This document shows, one piece after another, positions 35,949-44,798 of a stretch of DNA of 47,870 nucleotides. How positions within the stretch are numbered: position 1 is the first letter of the stretch; each line of letters begins with the position of its first letter. Source of the DNA: CAG-791 sp963629395 (GTDB taxonomy: Bacteria > Bacillota > Clostridia > Lachnospirales > Lachnospiraceae). Below the pieces are notes generated by a model. That model did not search any database. It was not told the DNA's origin and saw only the letters and a list, made by a program, of their open reading frames with translations. A program made the translations under genes and the position numbers. Where the stretch lies: positions 1 through 47,870 of the forward strand of contig CAVGIV010000012.1 in the NCBI GenBank assembly GCA_963629395.1, read 5' to 3'.

Positions 35949-36879
35949 TCCGGGCGGCGCTTCCGGAAGAACAGGGAAACTCTGGCACCGTGCAGAGAAG
36001 GTATTTGCTGCGAGCGGAAGGCCTTATGAGGTACACTATTCTACGCGGGAGAGAGGAATTGCCGCTATATGCCGCGCACTGGAGCAGACCGCCTGTGATC
36101 AGAATGGGAAAACGGAGCCCTGCTGCATTGTTACGGTGGGAGGCGATGGCTCTGTCAATGAGGCGGTGAACGGACTGCAGCATCCGGGACGCATTTTGTT
36201 TGCCCACATCCCGGCGGGATCCGGTAATGATCTGGTGCGGGATATGGAGCTTCCGGGCAGAATTGAAGACATTGCGGCGAGGATATTGGAGGGGAAGGTG
36301 CGGCGCACCTGCGACATCGGAGAGCTCCGATATGCGGATACCGGAGAGATTCGCAGGTTCGCTGTGAGCTGCGGCATCGGCTTTGATGCCGGCATCTGCG
36401 AGAAGGCATCGCGATCTCCCTTCAAGACGGTGCTGAATCGCATTGGACTTGGGAAGCTGATTTATATCATGGCAGCCTTTACGGTCATCCGCGGGCAGCA
36501 CTGCGGACGGGCCGAGCTGATTCTGGAGGGGCCGGATGGAACGCAGACGGTGTGCTACGAGAGGCTCCTGCTCCTGGCGGGAATGAATCATCAATACGAG
36601 GGCGGCGGCTTTCGCTTCACACCGGGGGCAGATCCGGATGACGGGATTCTGAATCTGTGTACTGCGGATCCGGCCCACAACCGTGCCTTTTATCGTGCGT
36701 TTCCGTTGGTGCCGATGGGGCGGCATTTTAACCTGCCTTATCTGCATGAGCTTCGCGGAGCCCGGATAGAAATTCGGACATCGGAGCCGATGTGGGTACA
36801 CACGGACGGAGAGGTAACAAGGAAGGCGGACCATGTTCATCTTCGGTGTATGGACGAGAAGCTTCGTCTGTTGGAATGA
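35926..36879 (+). CDS. Diacylglycerol-kinase-family lipid kinase
   Basis: A 317-residue protein with the DAGK catalytic domain: VNPGGASGR near the start, GGDGSVNEAVNG (72-83) for ATP binding, and PAGSGNDLVRD (96-106). Such YegS/DgkB-type kinases phosphorylate diacylglycerol or related lipids, recycling lipid from envelope polymer synthesis. Start chosen at 35926 after GGGAAAGGA; it overlaps the GH2 gene by 23 bases in another frame, suggesting translational coupling. The pairing with a GH2 enzyme is unusual and may only reflect operon shuffling. Confidence 0.9.
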   Translation: MKFHVIVNPGGASGRTGKLWHRAEKVFAASGRPYEVHYSTRERGIAAICRALEQTACDQNGKTEPCCIVTVGGDGSVNEAVNGLQHPGRILFAHIPAGSGNDLVRDMELPGRIEDIAARILEGKVRRTCDIGELRYADTGEIRRFAVSCGIGFDAGICEKASRSPFKTVLNRIGLGKLIYIMAAFTVIRGQHCGRAELILEGPDGTQTVCYERLLLLAGMNHQYEGGGFRFTPGADPDDGILNLCTADPAHNRAFYRAFPLVPMGRHFNLPYLHELRGARIEIRTSEPMWVHTDGEVTRKADHVHLRCMDEKLRLLE

Positions 36880-36910
36880 CATTACACGTTTAACTATTTA
36901 GGTTTTGAAT

Positions 36911-39064
36911 ATGCAGAGTGCGTTTGATTTCGGAAAGGATTTTCTGACACAGTATTTTACAAAAAAGGATGCAGACACTGTATGTGCCTTTTTGTCGGAT
37001 GACATCATCTGGATTACCCCCAATGAGATTCGGCATCTGAAGAATGTCCGTTCCATCCGCGAGTTCCTGCGGGAGTCCCTGCAGGAGGATCCGAAGGCAT
37101 ATACGGTGGATGTTGCTGCCATTCATTCTGCGCCCGGACTGGACCCGGTCACCGTTACGGTATTCGATGTGAATCTGATCCCCAAGCATGAGGAATCCAG
37201 CGTCAACCTGCGCGTGACGCTGGCTCTTCGGAGAGAGGGAGAAGGCTTTTCCATTGTCTATGTGGGAATGTCCCGCAAGTACATTCGGACAGACGTGGAG
37301 CAGATTCGTACCTTTGCGGATTCGCTTCCCGGCGGCATCATGACGCTGTCGGTGTTGGGAAACGATATTCGCGTTCTGTATGTCAGCGGATGGTTTCTCC
37401 GGCAGCTGGGGCAGGATGAGGCCGTTTGCTACGAGAGAATGGACCAGAATGTCTTCTTTATGATGCCTGAGGAGGATCAAAAAAGAGCGCTGACCCTTGT
37501 GGGAGAAATGGCGGCTCTAAAGCACCCGAAGCCGCTCTCGCTCCAGGTGACGCTGCAGCATTCGGATGAAAAAAACAAGTATCCCTGCCATATGACCATT
37601 GCGTCCGCATTCAAGGAAGGCGGACGTACGGTTCTGTATCTTCTGTTCGATGAAATCAGCGACCTGGATCACGAACGGCGCCGTGAAAAGCGCAAGGATG
37701 CGAAGGAACGCAAGGAGCTGGAAAAGGAGCTGGAGCGCCTGCGGCAGGAGAAGGATCTGCCCCGCATCGAGGAGATCCAGAAAAAGGCGGCAGAGGAGGT
37801 TGAAGAAACAAAGCGAATTGCCCAGGAAGAGTCGGATGCAGCGATGAAGCTGATCCAGGCCAAGCTGGAACAGGCAGCGCAGGAGCAAAAAAAGGCGGTA
37901 GAGGCGGCCAGGAGGCAGGTGAGCCGGCAGTTCACGGACAGCTGGAAGGAAGAAAAGAAAAAACATACTGCTGCCAGGGAGGCTCTGGTCAGGGAAAAGG
38001 AAGAGGCACAAAAGACCGCAGAGGAGCTGCAGGAGAAGCTTGCGGCACTGGAGAAGCAGCTCGAGACGGTTCAGAAGGAAAAAGAGGATTCCAACCGGGA
38101 CTACCAGGACCGAATTCTGAAGCTTCAATGGGAACTGAATGCAGCCAGAAAGAAGGCACAGGAGGATGCTAAGCTCCAGGAGGAGAAGCTGACCAGGGAA
38201 AAGACAGATGCGCTGCAGGCTGCTGCGCAGAAGGCGGATGAGGAGAGGGACGCGCTGACCAGGGAAAAGGACGAGCTTCTCCAGAGCGAAAAGAAGCAGA
38301 AGGGAGAGCTGGAGGGAACCGTTCTGCGCTTGCAGCGCGAGCTCGCCCGCCAGGAGGCAGAGCTTACGCACAAAGAGAGTGAGCAGCGGATTCTTGGTAA
38401 GGAAAAGGATAAATCCATTCGACGGATGCAGAGCCTCTTGCAGGGTCAGATGGGCAGCATACAGAGCGCGGCACGTGCGGCGAAGGAGGAAAAACGACCG
38501 GATCAGATCCGCAGACAGATTGAGAAGATAGCAGAGGCAGCCGGTGCGATGCCGGAATATATGCGTGATCTTGCAGCGATCTCCAGATTGAATCCCAGCG
38601 AGCGGATACCGCTTTCCGAGGAAACCTTCTCGGTGCGTTCCTGCCTGGATCTTGTCCGTCTGGTGATCTGGCCGCAGTGCCGCCAAAAGGGCATTGCATT
38701 CTCCGTAGAGATGACAGAAGGGATGCCGGATCAGGTTTGCGGTGGCAAGGAAGGACTGGAGCTGGCTTTTTTATGCATTCTGGAGAATGCAATAGAGAAT
38801 ACAGCAAGGGGCGGTACGATCACGCTGCAGGCATCGTCGCAGCCGCCCGTTCGGGGAAGCGCGTATTATCATTTCCTGATTACAGATAACGGGCAGGGCA
38901 TCGCTGAGGACAAGCTTCCGGTTCTCTTCGATCAGCCGGAAAGCGAGCTCTCCATCGCGCGGAGAATTATGGCGACGATGGGGGGATCCATTCAGGTTCG
39001 CAGCAAAGCGGGCGAGGGGGCGAGCTTTGAAGTGAAGGTCAGCCTGAAGACCGCAGGGTGCTGA
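36911..39064 (+). CDS. Degenerate histidine-kinase-like protein with long coiled coil
   Basis: A 717-residue cytoplasmic protein. Residues 1-125 resemble the NTF2-like domain of the kinase at 317; 130-250 a PAS domain; about 253-500 one very long charged coiled coil; 506-565 occupies the place of the dimerisation/phospho-acceptor domain but has no H-box histidine (LLQGQMGS where SHDIRTP is expected); 600-717 is a GHKL ATPase domain. That domain keeps the asparagine (ENAIEN, 625-630) and DNGQG (659-663) but lacks the glycine-rich lid, reading ESELSI (677-682). It probably does not autophosphorylate and may act as a scaffold or nucleotide-binding sensor (inference). Start ATG 36911 with a weak site; TTG at 36905 is an alternative. 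Confidence 0.8.
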   Translation: MQSAFDFGKDFLTQYFTKKDADTVCAFLSDDIIWITPNEIRHLKNVRSIREFLRESLQEDPKAYTVDVAAIHSAPGLDPVTVTVFDVNLIPKHEESSVNLRVTLALRREGEGFSIVYVGMSRKYIRTDVEQIRTFADSLPGGIMTLSVLGNDIRVLYVSGWFLRQLGQDEAVCYERMDQNVFFMMPEEDQKRALTLVGEMAALKHPKPLSLQVTLQHSDEKNKYPCHMTIASAFKEGGRTVLYLLFDEISDLDHERRREKRKDAKERKELEKELERLRQEKDLPRIEEIQKKAAEEVEETKRIAQEESDAAMKLIQAKLEQAAQEQKKAVEAARRQVSRQFTDSWKEEKKKHTAAREALVREKEEAQKTAEELQEKLAALEKQLETVQKEKEDSNRDYQDRILKLQWELNAARKKAQEDAKLQEEKLTREKTDALQAAAQKADEERDALTREKDELLQSEKKQKGELEGTVLRLQRELARQEAELTHKESEQRILGKEKDKSIRRMQSLLQGQMGSIQSAARAAKEEKRPDQIRRQIEKIAEAAGAMPEYMRDLAAISRLNPSERIPLSEETFSVRSCLDLVRLVIWPQCRQKGIAFSVEMTEGMPDQVCGGKEGLELAFLCILENAIENTARGGTITLQASSQPPVRGSAYYHFLITDNGQGIAEDKLPVLFDQPESELSIARRIMATMGGSIQVRSKAGEGASFEVKVSLKTAGC

Positions 39065-39079
39065 AACCACCATGCCTGC

Positions 39080-39177
39080 GCTTGCAGGCAAATTCACGAT
39101 TGAAATTGGCAGGCGGCCAAGGCACGAAGCGCCTCTGGCCAGCCACATCGAGGTTTTCCGAAGGAAAATCGAGATGG
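39080..39177 (-). mobile_element. Truncated miniature transposon, copy C
   Basis: About 98 bases matching the interior and one side of copy B from GCTTGCAGGC to GAGATGG. Both terminal repeats and the outer arm of the third hairpin are missing. It lies between the degenerate kinase and the binding-protein gene. Confidence 0.8.
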
Positions 39178-39259
39178 CCTTGCACATTTTCTTCCTGCGT
39201 GCCATACTGTGCCTGCGCTATATCCGCGGGAAAGCGGAACAGCAGCAGGAAGGAAAACT

Positions 39260-40846
39260 ATGAAAAAGAAATCATTTCTCGTCACCTGTGCTCTTGCATC
39301 GGCGCTGGTTTTATCAGCGTGCGCGCAGAGCGCGTCAAACGCAGACACTTCGTCTGCAGTCTCCTCAAGCCCTTTGGAAGCATCGGATGAGCAGGCTTCT
39401 GCAGGTACCTCGCAGGAAGCCGAGCCGGCAGACGGCGGCAGCTTCGTATTCGGCCTTGCCACCGAAATTGACAACTTTGATCCGTTTACCGCAACGACGG
39501 CCGATGCAAAGAGTATTTACTTCAACATCTATGAGGGCCTTGTAAAGGTTCAGCCGGACGGCACCTTTGCGGGGGCAGTCGCATCGGATTACAGCATCAG
39601 TGAGGATGCGGCGACGTATACCTTTACGCTTCGCGATGGAGTGAAATTTCATAATGGAGAGGCTGTGACGGCGGAGGATGTGCTGTACTCGATTCAGCTT
39701 GCCATTGACAGCAAGATTAACGGGTATGAGAACATTGAGTCCTTTGAGGCTACCGATGACAAAACCATTGTGATCCGTCTGGCGCAGGGGAATACGGACT
39801 TTCTTGCACAAGCCTCCCAGGCAATTGTTCCGAAGGATTCGGACAACAACGGAGAGCTGGCAACGGCTCCGATCGGAACGGGACCTTTTGCACTGACGGA
39901 TTACGCGGTACAGGATCATGTGACATTGACCGGCTTTGCGGATTACTGGGGAACGAAGCCTCATCTGGATCAGGTGACGGTGCGCTTTCTTGCGGATTCG
40001 TCGCAGGAGCTTATGAATTTTCAGTCCGGCGCCATTGATGGGTATATGGGTGATGCATCGGTGACGCAGCAGCTGAATGCCGATGAAGTAAATGTCTATG
40101 TAGGCAATTCCAATGCGGTGCAGGCTCTTTATCTGAATAATGCAGCAGAGCCGTTTGATGATGTGCTGGTTCGGCAGGCGATCTGCTATGCGGTGGATCC
40201 GCAGGATATCATTGATACCGTGGACTATGGTTATGGCACAGTGCTCGGCAGTGCGATGATTCCTGGACTGTCTGCGTATTATGATGACTCTCTGACGGAT
40301 GCCTATGCATATGATACAGAGAAGGCCAAGCAGCTTCTTGAGGAGGCTGGATATCCGGATGGATTCTCTTTCACAGTGACGGTTCCGTCGGTATATAAGG
40401 TGCATGTGGAGTCGGCGCAGGTTCTGGTAAATCAGCTGGCAGAGATCGGCGTTACCATGAACATCAATCAGGTGGATTGGGCTACCTGGCTGGAGAACAC
40501 CTACACAAACCGTGATTATGAGGCAACCATTGTCTCGGTAGACGGAGCGATTGCATCTCCGACCGCCTTTTTATCAAGATACCGCTCGGATGCGTCGAAC
40601 AATTTTGTGAATTACAGCTCGGAGGCCTTCGATGAGCATTATGCGGCTGCGGCTGCGGCAGTGGATGAGAGCGTGCGGCAGCAGGAATTCAAGGCCTGCC
40701 AGCAGGAGCTGACAAACGATGCTGCCAGCGCTTATATTCAGGATGTGGCGAATATCATGGTGTACAACAGGAAATTCGACGGCTTCCAAAGCTATCCGCT
40801 GTATGCTGTGGATTTCTCGGCAATCTATCAGGTGCAGGCATCGTAA
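39260..40846 (+). CDS. Peptide/nickel-type ABC transporter, substrate-binding lipoprotein
   Basis: A 528-residue family-5 binding protein. The signal peptide ends in lipobox Cys21 (LSACAQS), followed by a Ser/Ala/Glu-rich tether and the binding domain beginning GGSFVFGLATEID; the family stretch YTFTLRDGVKFHNGEAVTAEDV is split across about 110-131. Ligand unknown (oligopeptide, nickel chelate or other). Start chosen at 39260 after GGAAGGAAA; a reading from 39209 would run back into the transposon remnant region. Stem-loops separate it from the permease genes. Confidence 0.9.
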   Translation: MKKKSFLVTCALASALVLSACAQSASNADTSSAVSSSPLEASDEQASAGTSQEAEPADGGSFVFGLATEIDNFDPFTATTADAKSIYFNIYEGLVKVQPDGTFAGAVASDYSISEDAATYTFTLRDGVKFHNGEAVTAEDVLYSIQLAIDSKINGYENIESFEATDDKTIVIRLAQGNTDFLAQASQAIVPKDSDNNGELATAPIGTGPFALTDYAVQDHVTLTGFADYWGTKPHLDQVTVRFLADSSQELMNFQSGAIDGYMGDASVTQQLNADEVNVYVGNSNAVQALYLNNAAEPFDDVLVRQAICYAVDPQDIIDTVDYGYGTVLGSAMIPGLSAYYDDSLTDAYAYDTEKAKQLLEEAGYPDGFSFTVTVPSVYKVHVESAQVLVNQLAEIGVTMNINQVDWATWLENTYTNRDYEATIVSVDGAIASPTAFLSRYRSDASNNFVNYSSEAFDEHYAAAAAAVDESVRQQEFKACQQELTNDAASAYIQDVANIMVYNRKFDGFQSYPLYAVDFSAIYQVQAS

Positions 40847-40853
40847 TCATAGA

Positions 40854-40869
40854 TACGGCAGCTGCCGTA
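40854..40869 (+). repeat. Perfect palindrome after the binding-protein gene
   Basis: TACGGCAGCTGCCGTA, a 16-base perfect palindrome just after the stop codon and 8 bases before a longer hairpin. It may protect the binding-protein mRNA or be an operator. Confidence 0.4.
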
Positions 40870-40877
40870 GTGTGCAA

Positions 40878-40914
40878 TTTTAGGGAATGCGGAAGAAATC
40901 CGCGTTCCCTAAAA
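40878..40914 (+). terminator. Hairpin between binding-protein and permease genes
   Basis: Stem TTTTAGGGAA plus TGCGGA pairing with TCCGCG plus TTCCCTAAAA, with one mismatch and an AGAAA loop. It can be a partial terminator, which would favour binding protein over permease. Confidence 0.65.
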
Positions 40915-40935
40915 CTTTAGAAGAAGGTATTCAGG

Positions 40936-41877
40936 ATGCGGTACTTTATTAAAAAAATACTGATCTTACTTCTTACACTTGTACTCATTTCGCTCTTGTC
41001 GTTTTGCGCTTTTCACATTATTCCCGGCGATCCTGCACAGCTGATTCTCGGAACGACAGCTTCAGAGGAAAAACTGGAGGCACTGCGCGCCCAGCTGGGA
41101 ACCAACCTTCCGCTGTGGCAGCAGTATGTGAACTGGATAAAGGGACTGCTGCATGGGGATTTTGGCACATCGATCCGGTATTCCATGCCGGTGAAGGAGC
41201 TGATGCGCGGTCATATGCAGGTGACGCTGTTCCTGGGGGCAATGGCAATCATCATAACGGTTGCGGCAGCTATTCCGCTTGGCATTTTTATGGCCGGAAG
41301 AAAGCACCCGGCTGTTCAGGCGGGACTTACGGCACTCAATATACTGGGACTTTCGTTTCCGGAATTTTTCCTGAGCGTACTGCTCATGTGGGTTTTCGGA
41401 CTGATGCTGCATCTGTTTACGCCGGGAGCATACATCAGCTATGAGCAGAGCCTGACAGGCTTTTTGCAATATATGATTTTTCCTGCGCTGGCCATTGCGA
41501 TTCCGCAGACAGCGATTCTGGCAAGGTACGTGGAAACGGCCGTGCGTGAGGAGCTGGGGAAGGATTATGTGCGGACTGCCCGCGGGAAGGGTGCAGGAGA
41601 GGCCGTGATCTTTTATCGTCATATCCTGCGGAATGCCATTGTCGCCATACTTCCGCTTCTGGGTATGATGATCGCCAATGTCTTCTCCGGGAGCATTATT
41701 GTGGAACAGGTATTCTCTGTCCCGGGACTGGGAAGGCTTTTGATTTCCTCTGTGACAGGAAGAGACTTTCCGCTGACGCAGACACTGGTGATTTATATTG
41801 CTTCGATCATCGTAATTACTAATTTTGCGGTGGATCTTCTGGTGCAGATGGCAGATCCGAGAATCCGGCTGTCGTAG
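40936..41877 (+). CDS. DppB/OppB-type ABC permease
   Basis: A 313-residue membrane protein with an N-terminal helix, the conserved HIIPGDPA after it, LGL.FPEFFLSVLLMWVF, and the cytoplasmic loop ARGKGAGEAVIFYRHILRNA that contacts the ATPase. AGAAGGTATTCAGG precedes the ATG. It forms the import channel with the next gene. Its stop codon lies inside a copy of the short hairpin repeat. Confidence 0.92.
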   Translation: MRYFIKKILILLLTLVLISLLSFCAFHIIPGDPAQLILGTTASEEKLEALRAQLGTNLPLWQQYVNWIKGLLHGDFGTSIRYSMPVKELMRGHMQVTLFLGAMAIIITVAAAIPLGIFMAGRKHPAVQAGLTALNILGLSFPEFFLSVLLMWVFGLMLHLFTPGAYISYEQSLTGFLQYMIFPALAIAIPQTAILARYVETAVREELGKDYVRTARGKGAGEAVIFYRHILRNAIVAILPLLGMMIANVFSGSIIVEQVFSVPGLGRLLISSVTGRDFPLTQTLVIYIASIIVITNFAVDLLVQMADPRIRLS

Positions 41878-41896
41878 GAAGCGCTGATCAGCTTTT
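41863..41896 (+). repeat. Short hairpin repeat, copy 2
   Basis: ATCCGGCTGTCGTAGGAAGCGCTGATC... shares ATCCGG, GTAGGAA and CGCT..TCAGC with the copies at 11521 and 45599. It overlaps the end of the permease gene and contains its TAG stop codon. Confidence 0.45.
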
Positions 41897-41932
41897 CTCT
41901 GGAGCATCGATGTACCAGTATGGAGACTATAT

Positions 41933-42733
41933 ATGAAAAACGGAAAATGGGAGCTTCGAACGGGCCTGATACTGGCCGGCATTATTGTGCTTCTGGCAGT
42001 AATGTCAATTTTCTGGACCCCCTACGGCATCAATGAGATGGATAAAACGGCGCGTATGGCACCGCCGTCCTGGCAGCATCTGATGGGAACCGATAACATG
42101 GGGCGGGATGTGTTCTCGCGTGCCATCGTGGGCGGACGATTCACACTGCTGGTAGCGGTTTGCACTGTGGCATCCTGCACCGTTATCAGCACGGTACTGG
42201 GACTGCTGTCCGGCTATGTCGGTGGAATCACAGATGTTGTCATCATGCGCGTGATGGACGCCATCAATTCCTTCCCGGGAATCTTGATTGCACTCGTTTT
42301 TGTTACGATCATGAACTATGGCAACTACACGATCGTTGCGGCGCTGTGCGTCATGTTCATACCCAGCTTTACACGAATCGTCCGGGCGGGGACGCTGCAG
42401 TACAAGAATGCGGAATTCGTAAGGTGCTGCCGGGTTTTCGGCGATTCGGATCTTCGTCTTTTGCTGGTGCATATTTTTCCGAATGTGATTCCGCTTCTGT
42501 CCTCCACCGTGATCATAGGGCTCTCGAACGCGATTCTTGCAGAGTCCAGCATGAGCTACCTGGGCCTTGGCATTCAGCCGCCGACCCCGAGCTGGGGCCG
42601 GATGCTGTATGAGGCACAGAGTATTCTCTTTCAGGCGCCCTGGTGCGCACTGGCGCCGGGATTTTTGATTGTTCTTACCATTGCTGCTTTCAACTGCATT
42701 GGGGTAGGACTGAAAAAGAGGTATCTGGCATGA
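41933..42733 (+). CDS. DppC/OppC-type ABC permease
   Basis: A 266-residue membrane protein beginning with one helix and the family segment LMGTDNMGRDVFSRAIVGGR (about 51-70), then five more helices and the loop for ATPase contact. It ends LKKRYLA, overlapping the start of the next gene as ATGA, which means tight translational coupling. It pairs with the DppB-type permease. Confidence 0.92.
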   Translation: MKNGKWELRTGLILAGIIVLLAVMSIFWTPYGINEMDKTARMAPPSWQHLMGTDNMGRDVFSRAIVGGRFTLLVAVCTVASCTVISTVLGLLSGYVGGITDVVIMRVMDAINSFPGILIALVFVTIMNYGNYTIVAALCVMFIPSFTRIVRAGTLQYKNAEFVRCCRVFGDSDLRLLLVHIFPNVIPLLSSTVIIGLSNAILAESSMSYLGLGIQPPTPSWGRMLYEAQSILFQAPWCALAPGFLIVLTIAAFNCIGVGLKKRYLA

Positions 42734-43734
42734 AGGATGCAATCTTACGCGTGCAGAATCTGACGCTGGTGACAAGAGAGGGACACAGCACCTACAAAGC
42801 AGTGGATGACATTTCCTTTGAAGTGAAAAGGGGCGAGATTCTGGGCATTGTGGGAGAGTCCGGCTGCGGGAAGACCATAACGAACCTTGCCGTCATGGGG
42901 CTTTTGCCGGATTCATTTTCAGCATCACAGGGGAGCATCCGATATGAGGATGCGGAGCTTTTGAGTATGACCGGCCCGGAGCGCAGAAGGTTAAACGGAA
43001 ACGAGCTGTCTATGATTTATCAGGAACCGCTGACAAGCCTTAATCCGCTTTTGCGTGTCGGCACGCAAATCGAAGAGGTCCTTCGCATTCATCACCCGGA
43101 GCTAACAGCGAAGGAAAGACGGGGACGCGTCCTTGAGGTGATGGAGGAGGTGGGACTGCCGGAGCCGGAGCGATGGTATTTCTCATATCCGCATCAGATT
43201 TCGGGTGGTATGCGGCAGCGAGTCTGCATTGCGATGGCGGTTGTCTGCCGGCCAAAGCTCATGATTGCAGATGAGCCAACCACGGCACTGGATGTGACTG
43301 TGCAGGCAAAGGTTTTGCGGCTGATCAAACACATAAACCGCAAATACGGGATGACGGTGGTGTTCATATCCCATGATCTTGCGGTTGTGCAGCAGCTTTG
43401 CGACAGAGTGCTGGTGATGTATGCTGGGAAAATCGCAGAAGAGGGGCCGGTGGATGAGATTCTGCAGCACCCGGCACATGAATATACCAAGGGGCTGATG
43501 CAGTCCATTCCTCACATGGACGCAAAGGGGGAGAAGCTTCGGACAATTCCGGGACGGGTCCCGCCGGTGGAAATGTTTCATACCCCTTGTCCGTTTGCGG
43601 ATCGGTGCGGAAAGGCCACGGAGATCTGCCGCAGACTTCCCGCGCCAAAGCGCCTCCTTCGGGAGGGGCATGTTGTGTACTGTCACGATGAGGGTACGCA
43701 CGAAACACGTCGAGGTTTTCCGAAGGAAAATTGA
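42730..43734 (+). CDS. DppD/OppD-type ABC ATPase
   Basis: A 334-residue ATPase: Walker A GESGCGKT (42-49), signature SGGMRQR, Walker B LMIADEP, and the C-terminal OppD extension with a cysteine cluster (PCPFADRCG, ICRR, YCHDEG) that may bind an iron-sulphur cluster in this family. The start overlaps the previous stop. The last eight codons (RRGFPKEN) and the TGA stop are encoded by a fragment of the miniature transposon. The natural C-terminus was therefore replaced after YCHDEG, apparently without harm, since that end is normally variable. Confidence 0.92.
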   Translation: MKDAILRVQNLTLVTREGHSTYKAVDDISFEVKRGEILGIVGESGCGKTITNLAVMGLLPDSFSASQGSIRYEDAELLSMTGPERRRLNGNELSMIYQEPLTSLNPLLRVGTQIEEVLRIHHPELTAKERRGRVLEVMEEVGLPEPERWYFSYPHQISGGMRQRVCIAMAVVCRPKLMIADEPTTALDVTVQAKVLRLIKHINRKYGMTVVFISHDLAVVQQLCDRVLVMYAGKIAEEGPVDEILQHPAHEYTKGLMQSIPHMDAKGEKLRTIPGRVPPVEMFHTPCPFADRCGKATEICRRLPAPKRLLREGHVVYCHDEGTHETRRGFPKEN

Positions 43735-43754
43735 AATGGGCGCTAAAAGATTAC
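43708..43754 (-). mobile_element. Miniature-transposon fragment, copy D
   Basis: About 47 bases matching one end of copy B: the TCGAGGTTTTCCGAAGGAAAA hairpin (43710-43730) followed by GGGCGCTAAAAGATTAC, a decayed terminal repeat (GGGTGCTGAATAGTTAC in copy B). It encodes the last residues of the DppD-type ATPase and fills the gap to the next gene. Confidence 0.7.
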
Positions 43755-43766
43755 GAGGATATTGAG

Positions 43767-44798
43767 ATGAGTGAAGAAAACATTCTGGAGCTCTCGCATG
43801 TCTGCAGCGGGTATGAGGATGGTAACGGAAGTCTCTTTGGAACAACCAGGACCAAAGAGGTACTGAGGGATGTATCTTTTTCTATTTATAAGGATGAGTT
43901 CTTTGGACTGGTGGGGGAATCCGGCTGCGGGAAATCCACCTTGGGGAATGTCGTATTGAATCTGCAGCCGTTTGAGGGCTCTGTGCGCATAGCCGGTACT
44001 GACATTTCCGCCCTGGGGCGGAAGGAAAGAAGCTCCCGGATACAGGCTGTATTTCAGGATCCTATGAGTGCACTGAATCCAAGGAAAACCATCGGGTTTA
44101 CTATGCGGGAGCCGCTGCGCGCGCATCACATTGGTACGGCATCGGAGCAGGAAGAGGCTGTCAGGCAGATGCTGAAGCGAGTCGGACTGGACGCGGCGTA
44201 TGCGGACCGCTATCCAAGAGAGCTTTCCGGAGGACAAAGGCAGAGAGTTTGCATAGGTGCTGCACTGATGCTGCAGCCGGACCTTGTTGTTGCAGATGAA
44301 GCAATTTCTGCACTGGATGTTTCAGTGGGAGCGCAGATCCTGAATCTGTTTCGTGAGATCGATGAGCAGCGCAGTTTTTCGATGTTGTTTATTTCTCACA
44401 ATATGAATGTTGTATATTATTTATGTGACCGCATTGCAGTAATGTACCGCGGCCGCATTGTAGAACTGGGGACAGCAGAAGCGGTATACCGAACCCCGGC
44501 TCATCCGTATACGAGGCTGCTTCTGTCCTCAGTGCCGGATTGGAACCGGCATATCGAAGACGACGGAACGAAGACGCTTCGCGAGGTGGAGGCGCAGTTT
44601 ATGCAGCTGGAGGAGCCGCATGAAGATCCGGAGGGGGCCTGCTGCTTTTATCATCGCTGTCCAAGGGCCTCAGAGGTATGCAGGAGAGCTCCGGAGGCCA
44701 GAAATCTGGCCGGAGCTGGTGAGGAAGCACACTGGGTCAGCTGCTGCGCGCCGCAGAGAGGCTGCAGGAAGGAGGGAACGCATGATACTTGCAATTGA
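43767..44798 (+). CDS. DppF/OppF-type ABC ATPase
   Basis: A 343-residue ATPase with Walker A GESGCGKS (50-57), signature LSGGQRQRV, and Walker B LVVADEAISALD; the usual proline after DE is alanine. It partners the DppD-type ATPase. Start chosen at ATG 43767; an upstream TTG at 43731 would read through the transposon fragment. The C-terminal cysteine-bearing tail CCFYHRCPRASEVCRR is normal for the family. It overlaps coaX by 17 bases. Confidence 0.9.
   Translation: MSEENILELSHVCSGYEDGNGSLFGTTRTKEVLRDVSFSIYKDEFFGLVGESGCGKSTLGNVVLNLQPFEGSVRIAGTDISALGRKERSSRIQAVFQDPMSALNPRKTIGFTMREPLRAHHIGTASEQEEAVRQMLKRVGLDAAYADRYPRELSGGQRQRVCIGAALMLQPDLVVADEAISALDVSVGAQILNLFREIDEQRSFSMLFISHNMNVVYYLCDRIAVMYRGRIVELGTAEAVYRTPAHPYTRLLLSSVPDWNRHIEDDGTKTLREVEAQFMQLEEPHEDPEGACCFYHRCPRASEVCRRAPEARNLAGAGEEAHWVSCCAPQRGCRKEGTHDTCN

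Noticed and set aside
36888..36903. TAACTATTTAGG before the degenerate kinase as another transposon end
   Set aside because: Only about 9 bases match the family end; too short to separate from chance.
37517..38686. 389-codon minus-strand frame opposite the coiled coil
   Set aside because: Its Leu-rich composition is the complement of Glu/Lys/Gln codons of the coiled coil; no start site.
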